From Roseburia porci (GTDB taxonomy: Bacteria > Bacillota > Clostridia > Lachnospirales > Lachnospiraceae), in the NCBI RefSeq assembly GCF_009695765.1, contig NZ_VUNI01000009.1, positions 34,087 to 98,086 of the forward strand: a stretch of 64,000 nucleotides of DNA. The letters run 5' to 3'. A model generated the notes under the pieces. The model saw nothing but the letters and a program-made list of their open reading frames with translations. It did not search any database and was not told where the DNA came from. Within the stretch, counting starts at the first letter, position 1, and each line of letters opens with the position of its first letter. Below, piece after piece: positions 9,340-16,878 of the stretch. The position numbers were made by a program, and so were the translations under genes.

Positions 9340-10276
9340 TATACTCCATATCAGACCGACAACTTTCCTGCCCCGTCTCTTCAAATTTCCTTGTGGCACT
9401 TTCATAGACAATCCCTAACTGTACTGACGAATCACAATATAAGCTTTCAAGTTCTGTATGATTCCAAAGCTGATAAATATTTCTTACCGGCAAATATATT
9501 TTATAGTAGAGATACTCGAAATTCTGAACGTACAGGCTTCCCGGCCGATTCTCCTGATAAACGGAATTATGATCTTCTTTGAACAACTTTAACATGTTCT
9601 CCCATCTCGCGGTCCATTTCTTACACCAGTCATTGATGATATATATGGCAAATTCCTGATTTTCCCATTGTTTTGCTGTCTTTATGCAATCCCCGAATCT
9701 TCTTCCGTCCAAGATTACCTGAAAAATACAATCTTCCAGTTCTGCCAGCAGCTGCTTGTGTATGTGTCCGACGTTTTGCCCCTCCGGATTTCGGCCGGAA
9801 TAAACACTCTGAAAACAGGAGGCATCCTTCAAATGTTCCATATACCGCAATATAAGTGGCAATTTGTTGCTAAGCGTATCTGGCTGATCCTGCATGGTGA
9901 GAAAAAACAAAAAATATGCCAGAAACGCATCGTAATTGGATGCATCCGGTATTTCCCTGATACGATCTTCGTAAACCTGCGCTTTCGTCCAGTTTTTACA
10001 GTATTTGGAATCCGCGAACCAGAACATCCTGTACATTTCCGCTGAATCCTGCAGCTGCTTCTGTGCGACTGAAAGCTTTTCCAATGACCGTTTTGGCAGT
10101 GGCAGTTCCTCCAGATCGTATTCCGTCTCCTGTTCGTCCTCATCTCCAAAGATCTGCAAGTCATTGCGCATATCCTCAATTTTTTCATCCAGTTCTTCCA
10201 TTGAAATATCCGCCGGAACCGAAAATACCCGAAACGGATTGTCCAGCATCCATTTTATCCATCGTTCACTCTGCAT
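9317..10276 (-). CDS. J-domain-like co-chaperone protein, N-terminal part
   Basis: 319 residues. The start MQSERWIKWMLDNPFRVFSV resembles the opening of J-like proteins (NPF.VL.. followed by paired helices), and LSVAQKQLQDSAEMYRMFWF resembles the last J helix, but no HPD tripeptide is visible, so it would not stimulate Hsp70 in the usual way. The ATG at 10276 overlaps the AAA gene stop (TAATG) and has GGAGGAG 8 nt upstream; the in-frame ATG at 10294 is less likely. It ends at a TGA just after an A8 run; see the downstream repeat protein. Its neighbours (Hsp70, AAA+) support a chaperone-partner role. Confidence 0.65.
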   Translation of the reverse strand: MQSERWIKWMLDNPFRVFSVPADISMEELDEKIEDMRNDLQIFGDEDEQETEYDLEELPLPKRSLEKLSVAQKQLQDSAEMYRMFWFADSKYCKNWTKAQVYEDRIREIPDASNYDAFLAYFLFFLTMQDQPDTLSNKLPLILRYMEHLKDASCFQSVYSGRNPEGQNVGHIHKQLLAELEDCIFQVILDGRRFGDCIKTAKQWENQEFAIYIINDWCKKWTARWENMLKLFKEDHNSVYQENRPGSLYVQNFEYLYYKIYLPVRNIYQLWNHTELESLYCDSSVQLGIVYESATRKFEETGQESCRSDMEYIEKKCGS

Positions 10277-11778
10277 TACATAACTCCTCCACAAAATCCA
10301 ATTCTTGCGGAATCCTCCTCTTCCTCGAATGCTCTGGCAGCATCCTCCATTGTGATTGTCTGAAGAAGTTCTTTTCTGATCTCCAGACTTCCTGCACTCA
10401 TCATACGTCCGATCCGCTCATCCACAGACTGTTTCAATTTTCCTGCTATTTTACGCACTGTCCGCCCATTTGCAAAACCACGCTTTTTTGTCTCTTCCGA
10501 TAAATTTTCCAGAATATATGCTCTTGTCTCTTCCGATAAGATCCATCCTTCCAGGAAATGCTCCAGAATCTGCATCATTTCCTCCGGTGAATAATCTGGA
10601 AATTCAATAGTTCTTTTAAACCGGGATTCCAGACCTGCATTTGCCCGCAAAAACTTTTTCATATCCTCCGGATAACCTGCAACAATCAGAATCAGTTCAT
10701 TCCTGTGATCCTCCATAATCTTAACAAGTGTATCTATCGCCTCCTGACCATAAGATTCTGCAAGGCTTCCATCCACAAGCTGATATGCCTCATCGATAAA
10801 TAAAACGCCTCCCATTGCCTCCTGCGCAATACGTTTCGTCTTTGTCGGAGTCTCACCGACATATCGTCCAACGAGACCTTCCGCATCTGTCTCCGTATAC
10901 TTCGGTTCCGGTATTATATCAAGACAATAGTAGATATCTGCGACAATTCTGGCTACGGTCGTTTTTCCGGTTCCTGGATTTCCGGAAAAAATAAGATGAT
11001 AGGACAGATCATCCTTTACATCTATCCCCATTTCTCTCCGCATTTTGTTCACCTGATAAGAATAAACAAGTCCTGATATTTCCTCTTTCACCGGATCAAG
11101 TCCGATCAGTTCATTTAATTCCTGCAGCTTTTCTTCGAGCAAAGCCTTACGCTTATCCTCTGCACTGATTGTTTTTTTCTCCTGTTTCAGTATCGCAGCC
11201 GCCTCGGCTCCGGTCACAACGCTTTCCTGATTTTCTTCCTCTCTGCTGTCTGAAACATTGTCGGCAAAAATACTGTCAAGAAAAGCCGAACATGCTACTA
11301 ATCCCCGCTCATCTTCTGTATATATGGAAAAAAGTTCTTTTGTGCGGTCAACAATCTCACAGATATATTCATTATCGCCTGTTCCACCTTTAGGTCTCTC
11401 CAAATTGAGTTCTGCATAAGTTTGTTTAAAAAAATCCCACTCCGTCCTTGGGAATACTTCTTCCCGGTTTTTCTCATAGTTCTCCAGTGAGATATGTCGA
11501 AGTAAAAATGCATATCTGTGGGTATCCGCAGCAATATCCATTACATGATCCGGGAAATTCTTTATCATATACTGATCTTCTTCTGAAAGAGCACCTTTTG
11601 CAGCTCCCACCTGAAAAAAACATTCACTGAGTATCCGGTCATACGCAACTAACATATGATCTGTATCAATCCACTGCAGCTGCCCCAGATCCTGTTTCAT
11701 GCCACCGGTCAACGTACTGTATACATCGTACATCCCAGAAAATAATTCCTCCGAAAATTCCATAAAATTCTCATTCAT
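10276..11778 (-). CDS. AAA+ ATPase of the CbbX/CbxX-SpoVK type
   Basis: 500 residues. The first 190 are helical and of unknown function. The AAA+ module spans about 215-430: Walker A SGNPGTGKTTVARIVADIYY, Walker B GGVLFIDEAYQLV, sensor 1 ELILIVAGYPEDM, and arginine-finger region AGLESRFKRTIEFPDY. The spacing and sequence are those of CbbX/SpoVK ATPases, hexameric remodellers of protein complexes. It begins 8 bp after the Hsp70-like gene with AGGTGA upstream and overlaps the J-like gene by one base, so it is part of one operon and probably works with the chaperone. Confidence 0.9.
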   Translation of the reverse strand: MNENFMEFSEELFSGMYDVYSTLTGGMKQDLGQLQWIDTDHMLVAYDRILSECFFQVGAAKGALSEEDQYMIKNFPDHVMDIAADTHRYAFLLRHISLENYEKNREEVFPRTEWDFFKQTYAELNLERPKGGTGDNEYICEIVDRTKELFSIYTEDERGLVACSAFLDSIFADNVSDSREEENQESVVTGAEAAAILKQEKKTISAEDKRKALLEEKLQELNELIGLDPVKEEISGLVYSYQVNKMRREMGIDVKDDLSYHLIFSGNPGTGKTTVARIVADIYYCLDIIPEPKYTETDAEGLVGRYVGETPTKTKRIAQEAMGGVLFIDEAYQLVDGSLAESYGQEAIDTLVKIMEDHRNELILIVAGYPEDMKKFLRANAGLESRFKRTIEFPDYSPEEMMQILEHFLEGWILSEETRAYILENLSEETKKRGFANGRTVRKIAGKLKQSVDERIGRMMSAGSLEIRKELLQTITMEDAARAFEEEEDSARIGFCGGVM

Positions 11779-11786
11779 ATCGTCAC

Positions 11787-14450
11787 CTATCCTTTTTTCA
11801 GATCTGATCTGCTGTTCTCTACCTGCTGTGTTGCACTGAATCTTCGCAGACTCTTCAAATGCTGATTAATTTCTTTTAACCTCTCTATATCCTGAGTTCT
11901 GACTGCCTCTTCCCCGTCATGGATCAGCATCTGAACCTTTCTGCTTCCAATATCTAATCCAGTATCCTCTTTTAATTGTTCTAATAATTCTTTTTCTTCT
12001 GTGAAAGCATTGTGCTCGGAGTAGATATAAGTTTCCAGATTCCGGACAAGTCCCATCATATTCTCCAGATTTCTTTCCTCATAGGCTTCCTCACATTCAC
12101 TGCACAGCTTCTGGCAGCGTGGATCATTCTCCATCTGCCGTTCACTCACACGGACTTTCAGATTCGAAAACCAGTTGTGGATAAACTCAATATTCTGTGA
12201 ACAATCCCTGTCCCATGCGGCATACAATTCTTTCATATAACGTTCTGCTTCTTCCTCGGATCTGGCCTGTTCGATTCTGAGTTTCCATTCCTTCGTCACT
12301 TCTCTTCCCTCGGGAGTTCCGTAATTCTGCTGCATTTTTTCCAGATTTAAAACCTTGTTCATACGTTCCGATGCTCCGGAAACTTTTTTCAGTTTTCTTT
12401 CTTCACGGACGATGCTCGTATGAAGACCATAAAATTCTTCGATAAACTTATATACATCATTCGATTCCGGATCCGCTTCTCCGGCATCATACTGATCCAG
12501 ATACTTTTCATACTGCTCATACATTTTTTCAAACCGGCTCTGGTAAAAAGCAGCCTGTTTCTGATCTGCATTCTGAATATTACGGATACTGATCCTCATT
12601 CCCTCCATGTACTGTTCCAGTCCATACAGACTTTCCTCCAGAACCGGCTGTGTCTTTTCCAAAAGCTGCGTTTCCGGAATCTGTACGCCTGTTTCCTGAA
12701 AGCATCCCCACACATGGATGATACGGTTTTCATCGACTGCAAGATGAAGTTCCACTTCTGTATTGGCACGAAGGTCCTCGCTCAAATCTTTTCCCTTAAT
12801 ATGAATCACCCCTGCAACCGTATTCGCAATCGGATTATCATAGATCTCGCCTTCATAGATCTTAAAGGTAATCTCATCCTCAGACCCTTTGTGAATTGTC
12901 TTATTCAGTTGATATATAACGCTGTTTGCAGCTGGTAAAAGCGTATTTTTTTTAATCACAACATCCAACTGCTCATATCCATTATTCATAACTCCCACAC
13001 ATACCGAATGCGTCAGTGGTGCACTGGAGATTTTCATATTCTGCTTTTTCCGCATGATCTCAATCGTGTGTTCGCCCGCATAATCGCAAGGAGTTCCATT
13101 TGTGTCAAACAATTTAACCGAAAATCTGTTTATTCCTTCTTCCGGCAGTTCAAGTCTTGTCTTTACGCATTGATCTTTGACCGCAAGTTTACCACTTTCC
13201 CACTCTTCACTACAGATGGTGACAGAAAATCCTTCTTCCTTTATTCCATGAAACACACAGCGCACTGCTGCTTTGTCACTGTCAGTCTGTGGCAGATACG
13301 AAATTTCCGCACGGATTCCTTCTGTTTCCTGTTCTGGTGAAGCGTCCAGCTCCGGTTCTTCGACATCTACATAATTGCCGGATGCAAAAATCGCAGCTCC
13401 GATCGCAACCGCATGCATCGGATTAACCGACGAATCTACTTCTTTTCCAAACACTTCTGCCAGCCGTTGTCTTACCAGCTGCACATAAGTACTTCCCCCG
13501 ACCAGAATGATCTTTTCAAGCTGATCTGCTGTGATATTGCTTCCCTGCAATGCCTTTTCTGCAATTCTGATTCCTTCATCTACCACATCTCTTATCGCCT
13601 CATCGAACTCTTTCCTTGTAATATCACAGTCAAATTCAATCTCTTCCATTTCATCATCAACAACTCCTGACAAAAAGAGCGACGCCGACTCCGCACTTCC
13701 CAGTGCTTTCTTTACATTTTCAATTTCAAAAAGCAGACGATTCTTCAGAGCCGGTCTGACCGGTTCTCCAATCGTATATTCTCTTCGCAGCCTTGGAAGC
13801 ACAATCTTCTCCAGTACTTCTCTGTCAAGATCACATCCCCCAAAGAAATTATTACCTTCTGTATTAAGCACCTTCAATCTTCCGTGAAACGTTGAAACGA
13901 TCGCCACGTCCAGAGTTCCTCCGCCATAATCAAAAACCATCCAGAAATGATCTTTCGTATCCGGCTTCATTCCGTATGCAATAGATGCCGCAATTGGCTC
14001 CTGTAATAACAGTACATTGGAAAAACCTGCAAGCCTGGCAGCCTTCTGTGTTGCTTCATTCTGCATGGAAGTAAAAGCCGCCGGAATCGTGATTACTGCA
14101 TCCCGTGCCTCTTTTCCTTCTCTGATCAGATAATCCTGTCGCAGCTTTTTTAAAATCTCTGCGGACAGTTCCTCCGGGGATTTTTCCATCTGGCTTCCTG
14201 CAAACAGATTTTTCTCATTCATTCCCATCAGACGTTTAAACTGCAGTGCAACATTTTTACGATCTAAATTCTGATATGCAGCCTGACCAACCATGATTTT
14301 TCCTGATTTGCTGACATAAACTGCTGACGGTGTCGTACTAAGATTATCCGTTGTACTTTCAATGATCTCTGCACTGTTCCCATCTTTCGAAACCGCAATG
14401 CAGGAATTGGTAGTTCCAAGGTCGATTCCACAATCATATACTTTTTTCAT
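11787..14450 (-). CDS. Hsp70 (DnaK-like) family chaperone with an extended C-terminal region
   Basis: 887 residues, about 270 more than DnaK. The actin-fold ATPase is complete: phosphate-1 CGIDLGTTNSCIAV near residue 10, phosphate-2 VFDYGGGTLDVAIVS near 190, adenosine loop IILVGGSTYVQLVRQRL near 330. A substrate-binding beta domain follows (TLLPAANSVIYQ, ITFKIYEGE near 510), then a long helical tail of over 300 residues rich in Glu/Lys/Gln that no house-keeping DnaK has. The ATG at 14450 is chosen over an in-frame TTG at 14462, which nearly abuts the AGGAGG. First gene of the operon, 50 bp from an ECF-like promoter. It is not the housekeeping dnaK (no grpE/dnaJ). Confidence 0.9.
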   Translation of the reverse strand: MKKVYDCGIDLGTTNSCIAVSKDGNSAEIIESTTDNLSTTPSAVYVSKSGKIMVGQAAYQNLDRKNVALQFKRLMGMNEKNLFAGSQMEKSPEELSAEILKKLRQDYLIREGKEARDAVITIPAAFTSMQNEATQKAARLAGFSNVLLLQEPIAASIAYGMKPDTKDHFWMVFDYGGGTLDVAIVSTFHGRLKVLNTEGNNFFGGCDLDREVLEKIVLPRLRREYTIGEPVRPALKNRLLFEIENVKKALGSAESASLFLSGVVDDEMEEIEFDCDITRKEFDEAIRDVVDEGIRIAEKALQGSNITADQLEKIILVGGSTYVQLVRQRLAEVFGKEVDSSVNPMHAVAIGAAIFASGNYVDVEEPELDASPEQETEGIRAEISYLPQTDSDKAAVRCVFHGIKEEGFSVTICSEEWESGKLAVKDQCVKTRLELPEEGINRFSVKLFDTNGTPCDYAGEHTIEIMRKKQNMKISSAPLTHSVCVGVMNNGYEQLDVVIKKNTLLPAANSVIYQLNKTIHKGSEDEITFKIYEGEIYDNPIANTVAGVIHIKGKDLSEDLRANTEVELHLAVDENRIIHVWGCFQETGVQIPETQLLEKTQPVLEESLYGLEQYMEGMRISIRNIQNADQKQAAFYQSRFEKMYEQYEKYLDQYDAGEADPESNDVYKFIEEFYGLHTSIVREERKLKKVSGASERMNKVLNLEKMQQNYGTPEGREVTKEWKLRIEQARSEEEAERYMKELYAAWDRDCSQNIEFIHNWFSNLKVRVSERQMENDPRCQKLCSECEEAYEERNLENMMGLVRNLETYIYSEHNAFTEEKELLEQLKEDTGLDIGSRKVQMLIHDGEEAVRTQDIERLKEINQHLKSLRRFSATQQVENSRSDLKKG

Positions 14451-14501
14451 AGCGCTTTCCAAGCCTCCTAAAATCTCATTTTTTGTTTCTTTTACTTTTA
14501 A

Positions 14502-14527
14502 GACGAAAGAAATCCTCTCCAGGTTTT
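14502..14527 (-). promoter_or_regulatory. ECF-type promoter A, Hsp70 operon
   Basis: Minus strand AAAACCTG (14527-14520), 14-nt spacer, CGTCTTA starting at 14505. Two near-identical copies stand before 15583 and 16782. The AAC/CGTC pattern is that of ECF sigma-factor promoters. The expected RNA leader is about 45 nt. Confidence 0.7.
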
Positions 14528-14636
14528 ATATTTTTAAAATTTTTTCAAAATAATTATATCTTAGCCATTATATACTTGCAATATAACACAACAGTTTATT
14601 CGTGCAATTTTACTGTGTATATTTCATCTCTTTTTG

Positions 14637-14652
14637 TCACTAAAATAAGTGA
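14637..14652 (+). promoter_or_regulatory. possible autoregulatory operator of the small RHH gene
   Basis: TCACT and AGTGA arms with a 6-bp centre, 31 bp upstream of the ATG of the ribbon-helix-helix-like gene. Such proteins often bind short palindromes in their own promoters. Weak evidence, as the arms are only 5 bp. Confidence 0.25.
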
Positions 14653-14682
14653 TGTAAAGAAAGATTTTAGGCAGGTGATATC

Positions 14683-14853
14683 ATGCAATTTCAAATTAAA
14701 AAAACGGAATATGTAAACCGTACTTACCGGATTCCAAAAGAATTGGCAGAACGGTTGTCACAGGTTGCACAAGAAGAAGACATTTCCGTCAATGAACTCG
14801 TCGTTCAATCCTGTGAATTCGCACTTGACAATTTGAACAAGGAGGACCGGTAG
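14683..14853 (+). CDS. 56-aa ribbon-helix-helix (Arc/CopG-like) protein
   Basis: A short gene divergent from the Hsp70 operon, with AGGTGA 6 nt before the ATG. It reads a short beta-strand (QFQIKKTEYVNRTYRIP), then helix KELAERLSQVAQEEDI and helix SVNELVVQSCEFALDNL, the order and spacing of the ribbon-helix-helix fold (strand, helix, turn, helix). Such proteins are dimeric DNA-binding repressors, sometimes antitoxins; no toxin gene is adjacent. The divergent position suggests it could act on the Hsp70 promoter, which is inference. Confidence 0.7.
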   Translation: MQFQIKKTEYVNRTYRIPKELAERLSQVAQEEDISVNELVVQSCEFALDNLNKEDR

Positions 14854-14884
14854 TTTTATCTGCCAGTTTTCTCCTGTTTTATTT

Positions 14885-15583
14885 CTAATTCAGCTTCCAT
14901 GCGCCCCATGGTGCATCCGCTGACTTTCCGCAATACCACACATGATCCACACTTTCAAATGCATTTTCTTCTATACAGACAATATTCTGCGGAATATACA
15001 CGTCTTCAAGACTCACGCAGCCGGCAAATACTTCGGTTCCAATTCTGTGCAGATTTTGTGCCAGCTTCACATCCACAAGTTGTATACAATCCCGAAAAGC
15101 ACACGCCTCAATATAAAATATATTTCCCGGGATCGTAATGCTCTTTAATCCCGTCTGCCTGTAAAAAGCAAATCTTCCAATTCCTCTGATATCTGGTGGA
15201 ATAATTGTATTTATACATCCCGCAATCAATTCATTTGTCCGTCTGTCGATAATCGCATTGCATGCACAGTGACTGTCATAATAGCGATTTTCCTTATCCA
15301 CCACGATCACCGCCAGTTTCGGACAGTTCGGAAAAATACACTCCTCAATGTGTTTTATCGTATCCGGAATAAATATTCCGGTCAGTTGTCTGCAGCCCGC
15401 AAATGCAAAAGCACCAATTTCAGTTACCGTCTCCGGCACGAACACATAATTCAGCGACTTATTCATCATTCCAGTCAGTCTGTTTCCATCTGAAATCTGA
15501 AAATATTCCTGCGGTCTGCGCTGTTGTTCGAGATAGATTTGTTTTAATTTCTCGTTTTCTTTGCACATTTTATACACAGACAT
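14885..15583 (-). CDS. BspA-type leucine-rich repeat protein (LRR_5), cytoplasmic
   Basis: 232 residues with no signal peptide. At least five BspA/LRR_5 repeats are visible from residue 50 on, of the form IGAFAFAGCRQLTGIFIPDTIKHIEECIF: here EIGAFAFAGC, HIEECIFPNC, GIGRFAFYRQ, YIEACAFRDC, RIGTEVFAGC and CIEENAFESV. LRR_5 domains usually mediate protein binding. The start at 15583 (MSVYKMCKE) follows GAGGAGGAGAAG. It carries its own copy of the ECF-type promoter (15625-15650), so it appears to be co-regulated with the Hsp70 operon; a client- or partner-binding role is inferred. Confidence 0.85.
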   Translation of the reverse strand: MSVYKMCKENEKLKQIYLEQQRRPQEYFQISDGNRLTGMMNKSLNYVFVPETVTEIGAFAFAGCRQLTGIFIPDTIKHIEECIFPNCPKLAVIVVDKENRYYDSHCACNAIIDRRTNELIAGCINTIIPPDIRGIGRFAFYRQTGLKSITIPGNIFYIEACAFRDCIQLVDVKLAQNLHRIGTEVFAGCVSLEDVYIPQNIVCIEENAFESVDHVWYCGKSADAPWGAWKLN

Positions 15584-15624
15584 CTCTTCTCCTCCTCTCA
15601 TAAACCTTTCGTTTTCACTTATAA

Positions 15625-15650
15625 GACGAATCCAGATTACATCAGGTTTT
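15625..15650 (-). promoter_or_regulatory. ECF-type promoter B, LRR gene
   Basis: Minus strand AAAACCTG (15650-15643), 14-nt spacer, CGTCTTATAAGTGAA from 15628. Same layout as copies at 14502 and 16821. Confidence 0.7.
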
Positions 15651-15667
15651 AATTTTCAAAAAAATAT

Positions 15668-15692
15668 AAAAAAAGACCCGAAGGTCTTTTTT
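15668..15692 (-). terminator. intrinsic terminator of the 363-aa gene
   Basis: AAAAAAGACC, TTCG tetraloop, GGTCTTTTTTT on the minus strand, overlapping the stop codon at 15691. The stem with its A tract on the other side may work both ways. Its place between the 363-aa gene and promoter B shows the two are separate transcripts. Confidence 0.8.
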
Positions 15693-16782
15693 AAATCTGA
15701 TCTGAATAAAAACATGTACCCTGCAACGGTTCATCTGCCTCTTTCAGAGTGCTTGATTTTGTCATATCCATCGATACAATCGGGAAGTCCGCCTGCCCAT
15801 ATGCATCACCTATAAATTTTTCCCCATCAAATTTCAGATGATACATAATGACCAGTATTGGCATAAGCCACTTTTCTCCTTTATAAAACCGCTGGATTAG
15901 GTGATTCATTTTGATGTGATGAATTTTTTTAGTTAATTCATCCCTGTCTATGCGATGTTGTGCCAGTGCCTTAGCATATGCCTCCTCATCATCTTTAAAC
16001 TCGACTCCATCACATCCTAAAACCGTTTTCTGGTAATCCCTCTGCTTTGGCTCATTCTCTGCATCATCCGCATTCACCGGGCCAAGATCAGGATCGTCTT
16101 TATACTCCTGCCCAAATTCATTGCAATAATCCAAATATTCTGACTGCAAATCCTCCCATTCAAGCATCGGCTTTCTGTAACGGTTTTTCCTGAACAGATA
16201 AATGGTGATGGCAAATGGTATTGCAAAGATGATACTCACAAACAGAGCCATAAAACCTGCTATTCCCAGCATAACATACCACACAATGTATCTGACCGGA
16301 TACTGACTGAACGGATGCTCGCTCATATCCAGCACACTATCTCTCACCTTTTTCTCTTTGTCCACTATCTCCTGAGGCATTTGTATCTTCACCTGGTATT
16401 TTGTTCTAAGCCGCTGGCAGGCACTCAGATAACATTTCTCCTTCGGTGTCTGATACACTTCCATTAACTTTTCAATCGCTTTTTCTCTGTTTCCTGCCAT
16501 TTCCCAGAACAAAGCAAATTTATACGCTGCATTCTCTTCCTTATTCTGATATGCCATTTGCAGAAAATGTTCTGCATCGTTCATCTTATTTTGTTTCACG
16601 CACATATCTGCAATGGGAAGATATTTTAACTTCACGCCCCATCTCTCCAATTCTTTTAAATGGGAAATTTCCTCATGTTTATAATTAAACCGAATTAATG
16701 CAGACAGATCCCCTCTTTCCGCAGCCACCTGGTCTCTCTCTTTTTGTACCTGCGGCGAAAAATATACTTCATTGAAAAACAT
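15691..16782 (-). CDS. repeat-containing membrane protein of the ECF regulon
   Basis: 363 residues. The first 130 are helical and Sel1/TPR-like (MNDAEHFLQMAYQNKEENAAYKFALFWEMAGNREKAIEKL). A hairpin-like hydrophobic stretch follows near 180-215 (YIVWYVMLGIAGFMALFVSIIFAIPFAITIYLF), then a cytoplasm-like acidic tail. The start at 16782 (MFFNEVYF) has AAAGGAAG upstream; the ATG at 16839 would place the promoter inside the gene. It has its own ECF-type promoter and terminator. No family recognised; probably a membrane partner of the chaperone system. Confidence 0.75.
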   Translation of the reverse strand: MFFNEVYFSPQVQKERDQVAAERGDLSALIRFNYKHEEISHLKELERWGVKLKYLPIADMCVKQNKMNDAEHFLQMAYQNKEENAAYKFALFWEMAGNREKAIEKLMEVYQTPKEKCYLSACQRLRTKYQVKIQMPQEIVDKEKKVRDSVLDMSEHPFSQYPVRYIVWYVMLGIAGFMALFVSIIFAIPFAITIYLFRKNRYRKPMLEWEDLQSEYLDYCNEFGQEYKDDPDLGPVNADDAENEPKQRDYQKTVLGCDGVEFKDDEEAYAKALAQHRIDRDELTKKIHHIKMNHLIQRFYKGEKWLMPILVIMYHLKFDGEKFIGDAYGQADFPIVSMDMTKSSTLKEADEPLQGTCFYSDQI

Positions 16783-16820
16783 GCTTTTTTCTTCCTTTCT
16801 TTTGTTTGATTCACCTATAA

Positions 16821-16846
16821 GACGAGTCAATTTTGCCACAGGTTTT
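16821..16846 (-). promoter_or_regulatory. ECF-type promoter C, 363-aa gene
   Basis: Minus strand AAAACCTG (16846-16839), 14-nt spacer, CGTCTTATAGGTGAA from 16824. Third copy of the element; an upstream TATA tract is also shared with copy A. Confidence 0.7.
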
Positions 16847-16878
16847 ATATTTTTACATTTTTTTAAAAACTGGTGCCT

